The position numbers and the translations under genes were made by a program. A stretch of DNA of 64,000 nt, from NCBI RefSeq assembly GCF_907165195.1, contig NZ_OU015584.1:868001-932000 (forward strand), written 5' to 3'. Below the pieces are notes generated by a model. It was given only the letters and a program-made list of their open reading frames with translations, did no database searches and was not told where the DNA came from. The DNA is from Parvicella tangerina (GTDB taxonomy: Bacteria > Bacteroidota > Bacteroidia > Flavobacteriales_D > Parvicellaceae). This document shows positions 42,231 through 51,281 of this stretch, piece by piece. The number at the start of each line of letters is the position of its first letter. Position 1 is the stretch's first letter.

Positions 42231-44909
42231 TTGAAATCACCTTCAGAAAATAAAATCGAATTTGATGACCTGTCTCTGGTAGCTTCTAGTATCAGTCAGG
42301 CGGTTATCATTATTTCTCCTGAAGATATCGTTGAGTGGGTGAATGAAGCTTTCGAGAAGATTTATGGATTTACGTTAGCTGAAGTTCAGGGTAATAAGAT
42401 TGTTGACTTTGTGGGCGGACCAGAAATGGATCCCCTCACATTAGCAAATATTGAGAAGGCTATTTTTAAGGATCATGTGCCTATTAAGTGCGAATTGATC
42501 CAGTATAAAAAGGACCGTTCTACATTCTGGGGAGAATTGAACCTTACGCCTATTCTAGACGAACACGGAAATATGAAGAAATACATTTCCGTAGTACAAG
42601 ACGTAACAGATCGAAAAACGGCAATGATCAACCTAGAAGCTTCGCAGGTTACGTTTAACCAGATCACATCTTCTATCAATGATGTGTACTATTTATATAA
42701 TATTCAATTTCAACGATACGAGTTCATAAGCCCTAACGTAAAGGAGATTATGGGAGCGGAGCAAGACTTTTTCTACAATGGAGAAAGTTATAATAATACT
42801 TATGCGCATCCGGATGATCGCCCCATATTGCAAACGGCTTATGAGGGAATTAACAGAGGTATCCCATACGAGATTGAATACAGAGTGCTTATTGACGGAA
42901 GAACACGGTGGATTCGTGAAAAGTCTTTTCCAATTGTTGATTTTGAAGGGAACTTGATTAAAAACTCTGGCGTTTGTCAGGATATCACCGACTATAAAAC
43001 TACGGAGAATAGTTTACATAAAGCAAGGGAAAATGCAAGTTTGCTGAGTGATCTTGGTTTGGAAATTTCTGCCGAAATTGACCTGTCGAATATCGTTGGA
43101 AAAGTATATGAAAGGTTCAATGAGATTATGGAAGTTGATGCCTTTGGAATAGGCGTTCTAGATGAAGATCAAGAGCAGTTACGGTTTCCTCTTTTTGTTG
43201 AGAATAATAATCGTTACGAGGACTATACGATTCCTTTGGCGGACAGAAATAAATTAGCCACCATTTGTTTTCACAATAATCAAGATCTCATCATCAGAGA
43301 TTCTGAAGTTGAACTCTCTAATTATATTAATAATTTGGGACCTTTGATTGGTGAAGTTACAAAGTCGATCATCTACTTACCATTGCTGAGCGAAAACAAG
43401 GTAGTAGGTGTGCTAACCGTTCAGAGTTTTAATAAATATGCTTACGACTCGTATAGCCTATCGCTGATTAAGAACTTAACGGTTTTTATATCTGTGGCGT
43501 TAAAAAAAGCGATGGTTTATCGAGAAATGGAGGAGATCATTGAAAAACGAACCGCTGAAATCCAAAGACAAAAAGATGTTTTAGAGGAAACTTATCGAAG
43601 AACTCGCTTAGTATCTGAGATCGGATACAGGTTGACATCTTCCCTTGATCTGGAGGAAATATTCTTGACACTCTACGAGAACATCAAAGACCTGATGTCT
43701 GCCGATATGTTTGGTATTCGAATTGTCAATAAAGAAGCCTATACGATTGATTATAAGTTTGAAATAGAACATGGCGAGCGCCAAAGTCCAGTAGCTGTTT
43801 CAATGTCAGATACAGACAACTATTCGGTTTGGACCGTTTTGAATAAAAAAGAAATCTTAATTGGTGATAATCGAAAAGAATACAGCAAGTACGTTAATGA
43901 GATTAAGGTTCCCATTGGTGAAATGCCAAATTCTTTGATCTTTTTCCCGTTGATGGATGGAAAAGACGTGATTGGAGTGATTACCATACAAAGTATGAAG
44001 TATAATGCTTTTGATGAAGGACATGTCAATATTCTAAAGTCACTGGCTTCTTATACGGCATCTGCAATCACAAAAGCAAGTCTTTACGATACTCTAGAAA
44101 ATAAAGTTATCGATCGAACGAAGGAACTGCAGGAAACCAACAAGAACCTTGTGGATAGCATTAATTATGCAAAGCGGATTCATGATAACATTAGACCTGG
44201 AAGTGATCGAATAAAGAATCTATTTGAAGAGAGTTTTGTTCTCTTCAAACCAAAAGACATCATTTCTGGGGATTTCTACCTTATTGATGAAATAAAAACG
44301 AATACAGGTAAGTGTTTAAAAGCCATCGTAATCGGTGATTGTACGGGGCATGGTGTCCCGGGTGGAATATTAAGTGTATTATGCAGTAACCTTGTTCGTC
44401 AAACCTTTAAGAATAGAGATGTCAACTCTCCTGCACAGGCACTTAATGTGGTAAGCGAAGATCTTACGCAACTACTGGCAACGAATGATGAATTGAGACT
44501 TAGAGATGGTATGGATGTCACTTTTTGTGTCATAGATGAGGAAGAACGAATGCTCTTTTTTGCGGGAGCCAATAATTCTTGTTTTGTAGTCAGGGGAACT
44601 GAATTAATAAGGTTAAGAGGAGATCGTCAACATGTTGGGTATACAGAAAACTTTAAGCCTTTCAGCGATCACGCCCTGAAACTGGAGAGTGGGGATCAGA
44701 TTTATATCACCACAGATGGTTTTATCGATCAGTTCGGTGGTGAAAATTTCAAAAAGTTCATGCTCCGAAGGTTCCTTGATTTAATTAGTCAGAATAGTAG
44801 TGTTGACTTCAATGGACAAAAAAAGCTGCTTGAAGAAGCTTTTCACAAGTGGAAAGGAAGTGGTGAACAAACCGATGATGTTTGCGTTTTTGGTGCCAGA
44901 GTGCTATAG
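42231..44909 (+). CDS. PAS/GAF-regulated SpoIIE-type protein phosphatase
   Basis: 892 residues starting with TTG at 42231: an in-frame TGA lies two codons upstream and the first later ATG would cut into the PAS domain. Domains: PAS 1 (about 13-125), PAS 2 with PAC (about 130-258), GAF 1 (about 275-440), coiled coil, GAF 2 (about 465-625), coiled coil, and a PP2C-like SpoIIE phosphatase (about 650-892; SGDFYLIDE, GDCTGHGVPGGILS, ITTDGFIDQFGG). Such proteins dephosphorylate anti-anti-sigma (STAS) partners, but none is encoded in this window. It lies 91 bases downstream of the giant repeat gene and may share its transcript. Confidence 0.93.
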   Translation: MKSPSENKIEFDDLSLVASSISQAVIIISPEDIVEWVNEAFEKIYGFTLAEVQGNKIVDFVGGPEMDPLTLANIEKAIFKDHVPIKCELIQYKKDRSTFWGELNLTPILDEHGNMKKYISVVQDVTDRKTAMINLEASQVTFNQITSSINDVYYLYNIQFQRYEFISPNVKEIMGAEQDFFYNGESYNNTYAHPDDRPILQTAYEGINRGIPYEIEYRVLIDGRTRWIREKSFPIVDFEGNLIKNSGVCQDITDYKTTENSLHKARENASLLSDLGLEISAEIDLSNIVGKVYERFNEIMEVDAFGIGVLDEDQEQLRFPLFVENNNRYEDYTIPLADRNKLATICFHNNQDLIIRDSEVELSNYINNLGPLIGEVTKSIIYLPLLSENKVVGVLTVQSFNKYAYDSYSLSLIKNLTVFISVALKKAMVYREMEEIIEKRTAEIQRQKDVLEETYRRTRLVSEIGYRLTSSLDLEEIFLTLYENIKDLMSADMFGIRIVNKEAYTIDYKFEIEHGERQSPVAVSMSDTDNYSVWTVLNKKEILIGDNRKEYSKYVNEIKVPIGEMPNSLIFFPLMDGKDVIGVITIQSMKYNAFDEGHVNILKSLASYTASAITKASLYDTLENKVIDRTKELQETNKNLVDSINYAKRIHDNIRPGSDRIKNLFEESFVLFKPKDIISGDFYLIDEIKTNTGKCLKAIVIGDCTGHGVPGGILSVLCSNLVRQTFKNRDVNSPAQALNVVSEDLTQLLATNDELRLRDGMDVTFCVIDEEERMLFFAGANNSCFVVRGTELIRLRGDRQHVGYTENFKPFSDHALKLESGDQIYITTDGFIDQFGGENFKKFMLRRFLDLISQNSSVDFNGQKKLLEEAFHKWKGSGEQTDDVCVFGARVL

Positions 44910-46085
44910 CTCACTAAAGACTTCCTGAATGATGCCGCATCCAGTTTGAATCTCTTCAACAGAAATTGTAAGAGGAGGGGCAATTCGAAAACTGTCGGGG
45001 TTAGACAAAAACCAATAACTCAATAGACCTTTTTCTTTACAGCCGTTAACTACCTTTGCTACTGTATGGGCATCTTTCATTTGAATCGCAAAAAACAGTC
45101 CTTTTCTTCTAATCTCAATCACTTCATCATGTTGAAGAAGTCGTTCGATTAGCTCTCCTTTGGCTTCTGCTTTTCTAATGAGATCCTGATCGTTTCCTAA
45201 TAATACCTCCAGGTTAGCGAGGGCTGCTGCACAGTTTACGGGATGACCACCAAAAGTCGTGATATGACCAAGTGCAGGGTCAACCGTTAGTGTATCCATG
45301 ATTTCTTTGCTGGATACGAAAGCACCAATCGGCATTCCTCCGCCAAATCCTTTTGCAATGGTAAGAATATGAGGAACCACACCGTAATGTTCAAAAGCAA
45401 ACAACTTGCCCGTCCGCCCGAATCCAGTTTGGATCTCGTCAAAGATCAAGAGAGCTCCAACCTCGTTACAACGCTTCTTAAGACTGATGAGATAATCAGG
45501 ACTGGGAATTCTTACTCCAGCATCACCTTGAATGGGCTCAATAATAACACCTGCTGTTTCATGTGTGATATACTTAAGGTCTTCTTTTTCATTGAAGCGT
45601 ATAAAGTCAACCCCTGGAAGTAGTGGCCTAAAGGGAGCTTTTTTCGTTTCGTTATAACTAACGCTCATCGAACCGTGTGTGTTCCCGTGATAGGCTCCGA
45701 TAAATGAAACAAGACGATGCCTGCCTGTATATCTTTTAGCAAGTTTTAGCGCAGCTTCGTTCGCCTCAGTTCCAGAGTTAACAAAGTAAGATACGTCCAG
45801 TCCCTCGGGGAGAATTCGATGCAATTTTTCTGCTAGGTTGATTTGCGGGTCCTGAAAAAACTCTCCATAGACCATCGTATGCATATAAAGGTCAAGTTGA
45901 TGGCGAATCGCACTGACAACTTTTGGGTGACGATGCCCAATATTGCTAACAGAAATCCCAGAGATAAAGTCGAGATATTTATTGCCAGCCTTATCGTAGA
46001 TATAAACTCCCTCAGCTTTCTCAACATCTATTCGAAAAGGCATTTTGGTCGTGTGCGCTATAAAGGGAGACAACGGATAGCTCAT
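44904..46085 (-). CDS. Class III aminotransferase
   Basis: 393 residues, PLP-dependent. Motifs: YLDFISGISVSNIGHRHP, VNSGTEANEAALKLAKRYTG, FIGAYHGNTHGS, the PLP-binding FDEIQTGFGRTGKLFA and the Schiff-base Lys in LTIAKGFGGGMPIGAF. It belongs to the acetylornithine/ornithine aminotransferase branch, but substrate cannot be fixed by sequence. Biosynthetic neighbours are absent. Its 3' end overlaps that of the convergent phosphatase gene by 6 bases, and it follows the HMA lipoprotein gene after 6 bases on the same strand. Confidence 0.92.
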   Translation of the reverse strand: MSYPLSPFIAHTTKMPFRIDVEKAEGVYIYDKAGNKYLDFISGISVSNIGHRHPKVVSAIRHQLDLYMHTMVYGEFFQDPQINLAEKLHRILPEGLDVSYFVNSGTEANEAALKLAKRYTGRHRLVSFIGAYHGNTHGSMSVSYNETKKAPFRPLLPGVDFIRFNEKEDLKYITHETAGVIIEPIQGDAGVRIPSPDYLISLKKRCNEVGALLIFDEIQTGFGRTGKLFAFEHYGVVPHILTIAKGFGGGMPIGAFVSSKEIMDTLTVDPALGHITTFGGHPVNCAAALANLEVLLGNDQDLIRKAEAKGELIERLLQHDEVIEIRRKGLFFAIQMKDAHTVAKVVNGCKEKGLLSYWFLSNPDSFRIAPPLTISVEEIQTGCGIIQEVFSEL

Positions 46086-46091
46086 AGTAAA

Positions 46092-46538
46092 CTACAAAAG
46101 ATCAGAAAACACCCATGAGATATCCGGAACTTCAAAAGAGAAATTGCTTACGCTGGCACTCCCATTTTGAGCGTCTTCCTCCAGATGAACTGGAGCATTT
46201 TCAATGTCTTTATCTTCCACTATTTTGGCATCATACAAACCATCTCCAATAGATTGTATTTCAGCTATGATGTCTGCACATGAGAGCGTATTTGCATCAT
46301 AAGTGATAAATGCTTTCCCCAAAGCATAATCTACTTCTCCGTTTACTACTCCAGACATGTCGTTGATTCTATTTTGAATGGTAGTTTTACAACCTTTTTC
46401 GCACATCATTCCAGATATTTCTATAGTGCAAGCTTTGGTGTGAATAGTTTCTGCACTAGCTTCCTCAGCATCAGAGCACCCGTTGAAACAAACGAGTGTT
46501 ACGAACAACAAAAGTAGTATGGACAACGTTTTCTTCAT
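46092..46538 (-). CDS. HMA-domain lipoprotein
   Basis: 148 residues from the ATG at 46538 (MKKTLSIL), with lipobox CFNGC. A heavy-metal-associated domain covers residues about 33-105. Its metal loop is GMMCEKGCKTTI, a CxxxC-spaced variant of the usual GMxCxxC, common in Bacteroidota. An acidic tail (DKDIENAPVHLEEDAQ) follows. Likely a periplasmic metal (copper or mercury type) binding protein. Confidence 0.85.
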   Translation of the reverse strand: MKKTLSILLLLFVTLVCFNGCSDAEEASAETIHTKACTIEISGMMCEKGCKTTIQNRINDMSGVVNGEVDYALGKAFITYDANTLSCADIIAEIQSIGDGLYDAKIVEDKDIENAPVHLEEDAQNGSASVSNFSFEVPDISWVFSDLL

Positions 46539-46670
46539 ATCGATCGATTGCATGTCAAAAGTAGATAAAAACCGTTAAACAAACAACTATTACCACTCAT
46601 GTATATCATGTTAAATCCTCCCCGAGCTATCTATTACTTTGTACTTACAGAAATTTAAATTTAGTTGAGT

Positions 46671-48446
46671 ATGAGACCATTTTGGAGGAGTTTTTGGGCA
46701 TCCACATTAGCTTATTTTGCAATTGCATTAGTTGGTGTGCTGACATTGGTTTTGATCATTTGGATTGCTTTTGATAAAGAAGAGTTTGAATATGAAGAAC
46801 ACAGTGTGTTGAACATGAATTTTGCTAACGTTTCTGAACTCTCAAACGCTGAGGTACAGTTCACGGGGTCTGATATCGCTACCAACTACACTATTGGTTT
46901 ACGAGAAATTAAACAGGCGCTCAACGCAGCTGAAAAGGATGATCACATTGACGGAGTTTTCATTAATCTTCCTATGAGCTTAAATGCGGGTATGGCAACA
47001 GTTGAAGAGATTCGAAACAGTATTTTGAAGTTTAGAGAATCTGAAAAGTTTGTGATCGCTTATGCTGATGTTTACACGCAAAAGGGATACTATCTTGCTT
47101 CTGCAGCAAACGAGGTTTATCTTAACCCAGCAGGAATGGTTGAGTTTAAAGGGTTAGGCGCTGAATTAATGTTCTTTAAAGGAATGATTGATAAACTCGG
47201 AATTGATATGCAGATCATTAGAGGTTCTAACAATAAGTTTAAATCTGCTGTTGAACCGTTGATGATGGATAGTATGAGTGTCGCTAATAGAAAACAAACC
47301 ATGACTTATCTGGATGCGATGTGGGGCCAAATGCTCAAAGGAATATCTACTGCCAGAGATATTAGTGTTGATGAATTGAATGAAATGGCAGATAGCTTAT
47401 ACGTGAGAAATGCCAATACTTCTAAGACATATAAATTGGTAGATGACCTGCTTTACAAAGATGAGGTGCTTGACATCCTTAAAGCTAAAACTAAAGCTGC
47501 ATCTGTTGATGAGATCAATTTTGTAGACTTTTCGCAATATGCACATTTTAAAGACAAAGATATTAAGGTAGATAATGCTGCTGAAGATGAGAATATTGCC
47601 GTGATCTATGCCGTTGGAGGAATTAATAGTGGCAAGGGAAGTCGTCAGTCTATTGGGTCTGAAACGTTGTCAGAAGCGATTCGTGAGGCACGATTGGATA
47701 AAGATATCAAGGCAGTTGTACTGAGAATAAATAGTCCTGGAGGTGATGCACTTGCCTCAGATGTGATTTGGAGAGAAGTAGTCTTAACTAAAGAATCCAA
47801 ACCAGTGATTGTCTCTATGGGTGATGTGGCTGCTTCTGGTGGATATTACATTGCTTGTCCAGCTGATAAGATCTATGCGCAACCCAATACCATTACAGGT
47901 TCCATTGGTGTTTTTGGTGTAATTCCGAATATTGGTCCTATGCTGGAAGATAAGTTAGGAATTACGACTGATCGGGTCCAAACTAACGCACACTCCGTTT
48001 ATTCGATCTTTCAACCGCTAACGGAAGAAGAAAAAATGATTGTTCAACAAGGCGTAGACCAGATTTATGATGACTTCACTAAGAAAGTGGCTGAAGGAAG
48101 AGGAATGACTCAAGCAGAAGTGGATAGTATCGGACAGGGCCGTGTATGGGCAGGAACGGATGCCTTGAATATTGGCTTGGTGGATGAATTAGGAGGGATT
48201 GATGATGCCGTGAATTACGCTGCAGATAGGGCAAACATCAAAAAGAGCGATATCCATGTAAAAGTATATCCTGAATGGGATAATTGGATGATGGACTTCC
48301 TAAGAGGACAAGAATTAGGTGGAAAAGATGAACAGAGCAATACAGCTGCTTCAGCTCAAGTATTGAAAATGTTGAAGTCGATTGATGAGATGTCTTCAAT
48401 GAGAGGCGTTCAAGCCAGACTTCCTTACGAAGTAATTATAGAATAA
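46671..48446 (+). CDS. sppA: Signal peptide peptidase SppA, long form
   Basis: 591 residues from the ATG at 46671. One N-terminal membrane helix (TLAYFAIALVGVLTLVLIIWI). Tandem ClpP-like domains follow: the first has the catalytic Lys region YTQKGYYLASAANEVYLNPAG, the second the Ser nucleophile in MGDVAASGGYYIACPADKIYA with RINSPGGDALASDVIWREV. It degrades cleaved signal peptides and other membrane peptides. The length matches the 67-kDa E. coli type. A clear terminator follows. Confidence 0.95.
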   Translation: MRPFWRSFWASTLAYFAIALVGVLTLVLIIWIAFDKEEFEYEEHSVLNMNFANVSELSNAEVQFTGSDIATNYTIGLREIKQALNAAEKDDHIDGVFINLPMSLNAGMATVEEIRNSILKFRESEKFVIAYADVYTQKGYYLASAANEVYLNPAGMVEFKGLGAELMFFKGMIDKLGIDMQIIRGSNNKFKSAVEPLMMDSMSVANRKQTMTYLDAMWGQMLKGISTARDISVDELNEMADSLYVRNANTSKTYKLVDDLLYKDEVLDILKAKTKAASVDEINFVDFSQYAHFKDKDIKVDNAAEDENIAVIYAVGGINSGKGSRQSIGSETLSEAIREARLDKDIKAVVLRINSPGGDALASDVIWREVVLTKESKPVIVSMGDVAASGGYYIACPADKIYAQPNTITGSIGVFGVIPNIGPMLEDKLGITTDRVQTNAHSVYSIFQPLTEEEKMIVQQGVDQIYDDFTKKVAEGRGMTQAEVDSIGQGRVWAGTDALNIGLVDELGGIDDAVNYAADRANIKKSDIHVKVYPEWDNWMMDFLRGQELGGKDEQSNTAASAQVLKMLKSIDEMSSMRGVQARLPYEVIIE

Positions 48447-48470
48447 AAAAGATTTTGGTTTAAGTAAGTC

Positions 48471-48499
48471 AACCCGTACATGTAATGTGCGGGTTTTTT
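48471..48499 (+). terminator. Rho-independent terminator after sppA
   Basis: AACCCGTACA pairs with TGTGCGGGTT (one G-T pair), followed by a T-run, 25 bases after the sppA stop. Confidence 0.85.
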
Positions 48500-48583
48500 G
48501 TGTAAAGGATTTCAAAATGTATTTGAACTAATCCTCTAGAAATAATTGATAGTTAATATAACGGAGTTGGCTCGATACTTTGG

Positions 48584-49006
48584 TTACACCTGTGAAGCGT
48601 ATTTATTTAATCTCTCAACCACTTGATTTTTGATGACATTCAAGAATAAAACACCTGTGAATGCTGTAATCAAAGCTAAAATTGCGACAAGCGTTATTCC
48701 AACCGTCAAATACGCGAGGATAGATATGACAAGGAATGTGAGTAGTAAATAGAAAACCAAAGAACCTAGATCGATTGTAATGCTATAGGTGAAAGGTGTT
48801 TTTTTGGATAACTCCTTAATTTTAATCTCCAACTTGTACTTTCCTCCACGTCCCAAATCAACAGTTGGATAAACGTAAAAGCATTCTTTTTTAATCATTA
48901 AGTCATCCAGAAGAGATGCGTTTGAAAGTTTTTCGGTGGAGGACTTCAGTCCAGCGAGTAAATTAGAATTACTCGAATACTCAAAGTTGTATTTGAAAAA
49001 GCTCAT
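48584..49006 (-). CDS. Small membrane protein, unknown
   Basis: 140 residues from the ATG at 49006 (MSFFKYNFEY). Soluble N-terminal half with strands (KYKLEIKIKEL), then two helices (LVFYLLLTFLVISILAYLTV and TLVAILALITAFTGVLFL) and a short basic tail. No family recognised. A single gene with its own spacers on both sides. Confidence 0.7.
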   Translation of the reverse strand: MSFFKYNFEYSSNSNLLAGLKSSTEKLSNASLLDDLMIKKECFYVYPTVDLGRGGKYKLEIKIKELSKKTPFTYSITIDLGSLVFYLLLTFLVISILAYLTVGITLVAILALITAFTGVLFLNVIKNQVVERLNKYASQV

Positions 49007-49054
49007 CAGAATTTTAAACTGCACAAATGTGTGAAAGCAGGTGAAGGCATTTGT

Positions 49055-49327
49055 CTAATGCTTAATGAACCACTTCTTCCAAAAAGGCTCAGGAGACTTA
49101 CCTTTTTTAAGTCGCTTTGACTTTTTTTTGGTTTTCTTCATCATTTTTTTCGTCTCTTTACTTTGAATATCCTCATGCTGTTGAATGATCTCTTTCTCCG
49201 CTTTTTTTGCTTCCTTCTTTTTTTGTTTTTTCTTCTTTTCGTAGTGTTCATTCACAGGCTCTTGGGCGTACGTACTTACCGTAGTACCTGCCAAACCAAG
49301 GAAAAATATTAAAAGTAATACTCTCAT
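49055..49327 (-). CDS. Lys-rich secreted small protein
   Basis: 90 residues from the ATG at 49327 (MRVLLLIFFLGLAG), with a signal peptide ending at TYAQ. The mature part is very basic: long runs of Lys with Glu (EKKKKQKKKEAKKAEKE) and the end FWKKWFIKH. No recognised domain. It might bind nucleic acid or lipids at the envelope, but nothing in the context supports a role. Confidence 0.65.
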   Translation of the reverse strand: MRVLLLIFFLGLAGTTVSTYAQEPVNEHYEKKKKQKKKEAKKAEKEIIQQHEDIQSKETKKMMKKTKKKSKRLKKGKSPEPFWKKWFIKH

Positions 49328-49418
49328 AAGATCATGTGTTTTACGCAATTGAAGGCAAATTTCGTACCTTGAAAGCACGTTTCTGTAAAGATATTCGTTT
49401 AATTTTACAAAAACAAAG

Positions 49419-49847
49419 ATGACTAGGTACTTTCACTACATACCAATAACGCTGATGTTGATCTTGATGACGGCATGTCGGGGTAACCGAAATCAGATGC
49501 CGTATGTACCTGTTGATATCTACATCAATACTTCATTGCCTGCCTATTCCAACCTGAACATTATTGGAGGCTGGGTTTATATCACAGGAGGTAATGACGG
49601 GATTATTGTTTACCGACAGTCCTTTGAGGTAATAAATGCTTACGAAAGAAAATGTACATATGAATTACCTAATTCTTGCGGGTATGGGGTAGTAGATAGC
49701 ACAAACTTCTTTGTGGAATGTGATTGTGATGGAACTCGTTACAGCATTTTTGATGGTTCTGTAATTGAAGGACCTGCTCCAATGGCACTATATCAGTATA
49801 GAACTTCATTTGATCCTGGAACCGGACAACTGCATATTTTCAATTAA
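49419..49847 (+). CDS. Rieske-like lipoprotein lacking the His ligands
   Basis: A 142-residue lipoprotein (lipobox LMTAC). The C-terminal half follows the Rieske pattern: YERKCTYELPNS then VECDCDGTRYSIFDGSVIEGPAPMALYQY in parts, corresponding to CxH...CPxHGSxFD..G....GPA...L..Y. Both Cys positions are kept, but the two cluster-binding His are Tyr and Asp, so a standard 2Fe-2S Rieske cluster cannot form. It overlaps the next gene by one base (TAATG). Role unknown. Confidence 0.72.
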   Translation: MTRYFHYIPITLMLILMTACRGNRNQMPYVPVDIYINTSLPAYSNLNIIGGWVYITGGNDGIIVYRQSFEVINAYERKCTYELPNSCGYGVVDSTNFFVECDCDGTRYSIFDGSVIEGPAPMALYQYRTSFDPGTGQLHIFN

Positions 49848-50464
49848 TGAACTTGAGAAGTATTTGCATAGCCTTGCTATTATTTGTGATGTCGGTGGCG
49901 TATAGCTCTTTCCTTGCTCAAAGTGATTCGGCAGCAGCTTACAAAAGAAGTTTTGGTTACGGAGTTGCGAATTTGATAGAACTTTATGATCCGATTAACT
50001 ATCGTCCAGGTATTTACTTGGAATTCAGACAGAATTCCCCGATAGATGGATGGAGATACAACATCAAACTAATGGGTCGATACCGATTTGAGAATCAGAA
50101 TGGCGTTAGATATCACGAACTCATCCCCTTTGTAACTACGATTGGTTTGGAACGAGATATTCACCTAGATTTTGAACGATTGTTATTATCGGTTAATGCC
50201 AACCTTTTCTACTCGATGTCTTTGAGAAAGTCTTCAATTGGTGGAGGAAGCGGCTTTCAAGGAGATGACTATGGTGTAGGTATTTCCCCAGGCGTAAATG
50301 CTAGTTTTTTTCTTAGAGAAAATCTAGCCCTTCATGTAGGCTTCGAGTATGGCATAGGTTTCTTTAGAGAGTTCGTTTCTGTGGGTACAGTTACTCGTCC
50401 GAGTATGGTGTTGAAAGGAGTCGCAATAAGAAACTTGAGCTTTGGTGTAAGACATTATTTCTGA
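49847..50464 (+). CDS. Outer-membrane beta-barrel protein, unknown
   Basis: 205 residues with a signal peptide (LLLFVMSVAYSSFLAQ) and amphipathic strands throughout (YNIKLMGRYRFENQ, LLLSVNANLFYSMSL, NLSFGVRHYF) with a terminal Phe. Fits a small OmpA-type or PorT-like barrel; no family assigned. Translationally coupled to the Rieske-like lipoprotein. Confidence 0.7.
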   Translation: MNLRSICIALLLFVMSVAYSSFLAQSDSAAAYKRSFGYGVANLIELYDPINYRPGIYLEFRQNSPIDGWRYNIKLMGRYRFENQNGVRYHELIPFVTTIGLERDIHLDFERLLLSVNANLFYSMSLRKSSIGGGSGFQGDDYGVGISPGVNASFFLRENLALHVGFEYGIGFFREFVSVGTVTRPSMVLKGVAIRNLSFGVRHYF

Positions 50465-50494
50465 TATGTTCCTTTGATACGAAAATTTGTTCGC

Positions 50495-50502
50495 TATATT
50501 TG
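50495..50502 (+). promoter_or_regulatory. -7 promoter element of the 50522 gene
   Basis: TATATTTG matches TAnnTTTG fully, 20 bases before the ATG. Confidence 0.5.
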
Positions 50503-50521
50503 TTAACCTAATTACTGACGT

Positions 50522-50776
50522 ATGATGAACTTTAAACAATTAGCCATTGCGCTCTCTCTGGGAGTATTATTTTTTACCTCATGCGGGGGGTGGACAGAAG
50601 AGGACCAACGAAACTTCATGGATCTTTGCGAGAAAAAAAGTGAACGAGCGTATTGCGATTGTGCGTTGGGAAAGATGATGGAGAAGTTTGATTCTTTTGA
50701 AGATATTACAGAGGATGAAGGTGCGTTAGCTGAGATTCTCTCGAGTGAGGATTGCCTTGCGTTAGAAGAAAAATGA
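50522..50776 (+). CDS. Small CxC lipoprotein, first of three
   Basis: 84 residues, lipobox FFTSC. Cys positions in the mature part: FMDLCEKK, AYCDCALGKM and SEDCLAL. The AxCDCA pattern followed by an acidic helix recurs in the next two genes. No enzyme domain; function unknown. Start could be the second ATG at 50525. Confidence 0.75.
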   Translation: MMNFKQLAIALSLGVLFFTSCGGWTEEDQRNFMDLCEKKSERAYCDCALGKMMEKFDSFEDITEDEGALAEILSSEDCLALEEK

Positions 50777-50868
50777 TCATTTTTTACGATCTATTGAAAT
50801 TCGATTTGGTCAATTTCAGGAATAATTAGATATTTGCTGATAATTATAGTTAACTAATAAATTTTAAA

Positions 50869-51213
50869 ATGAAAAAAGTAGTATTATCATTAGGTGTTAT
50901 TGCAACGTTGGCAATGACTTCATGCGGAGGTCCTTCTGCAGCAGATGTAAACGTAGATGAAATTGAAGACGCTTGTGGTTGTGCAGATGCATTCGTAGCA
51001 ATTGGAGGCGAAATTCTGGATGTTGTAGGAGATAAAACAGAAGATGAAGCAGAAGAGGACGAAGAAATGAAAAAGCAGTTAGAGCCATTATTCGAGAAAT
51101 TGGAAAAAGCTGAGGATAAGTGTAGAGGAGAGTTGGAAGTAAGCATGGATGATATGAAAGAATGTAATGCTGAAGTGGAAGAAGTAGCTAAGAAGTTCGA
51201 AGAGAAATTCTAA
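50869..51213 (+). CDS. Small CxC lipoprotein, second of three
   Basis: 114 residues, lipobox AMTSC. Contains EDACGCADAFVAI and two more Cys (EDKCRGE, MKECNAE) in a very acidic helical body. It looks like a paralogue of the genes on both sides. A terminator follows. Function unknown. Confidence 0.8.
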   Translation: MKKVVLSLGVIATLAMTSCGGPSAADVNVDEIEDACGCADAFVAIGGEILDVVGDKTEDEAEEDEEMKKQLEPLFEKLEKAEDKCRGELEVSMDDMKECNAEVEEVAKKFEEKF

Positions 51214-51234
51214 TATTCATAATAGTTATTGAAT

Positions 51235-51267
51235 AAAAGCACCTGCGAGTCACGTAGGTGCTTTTTT
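51235..51267 (+). terminator. Rho-independent terminator
   Basis: AAAAGCACCT pairs with AGGTGCTTTT, 11-base loop, T-run. It ends the second CxC lipoprotein transcript, 22 bases after its stop. Confidence 0.85.
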
Positions 51268-51281
51268 ATTACCTTTGGATT

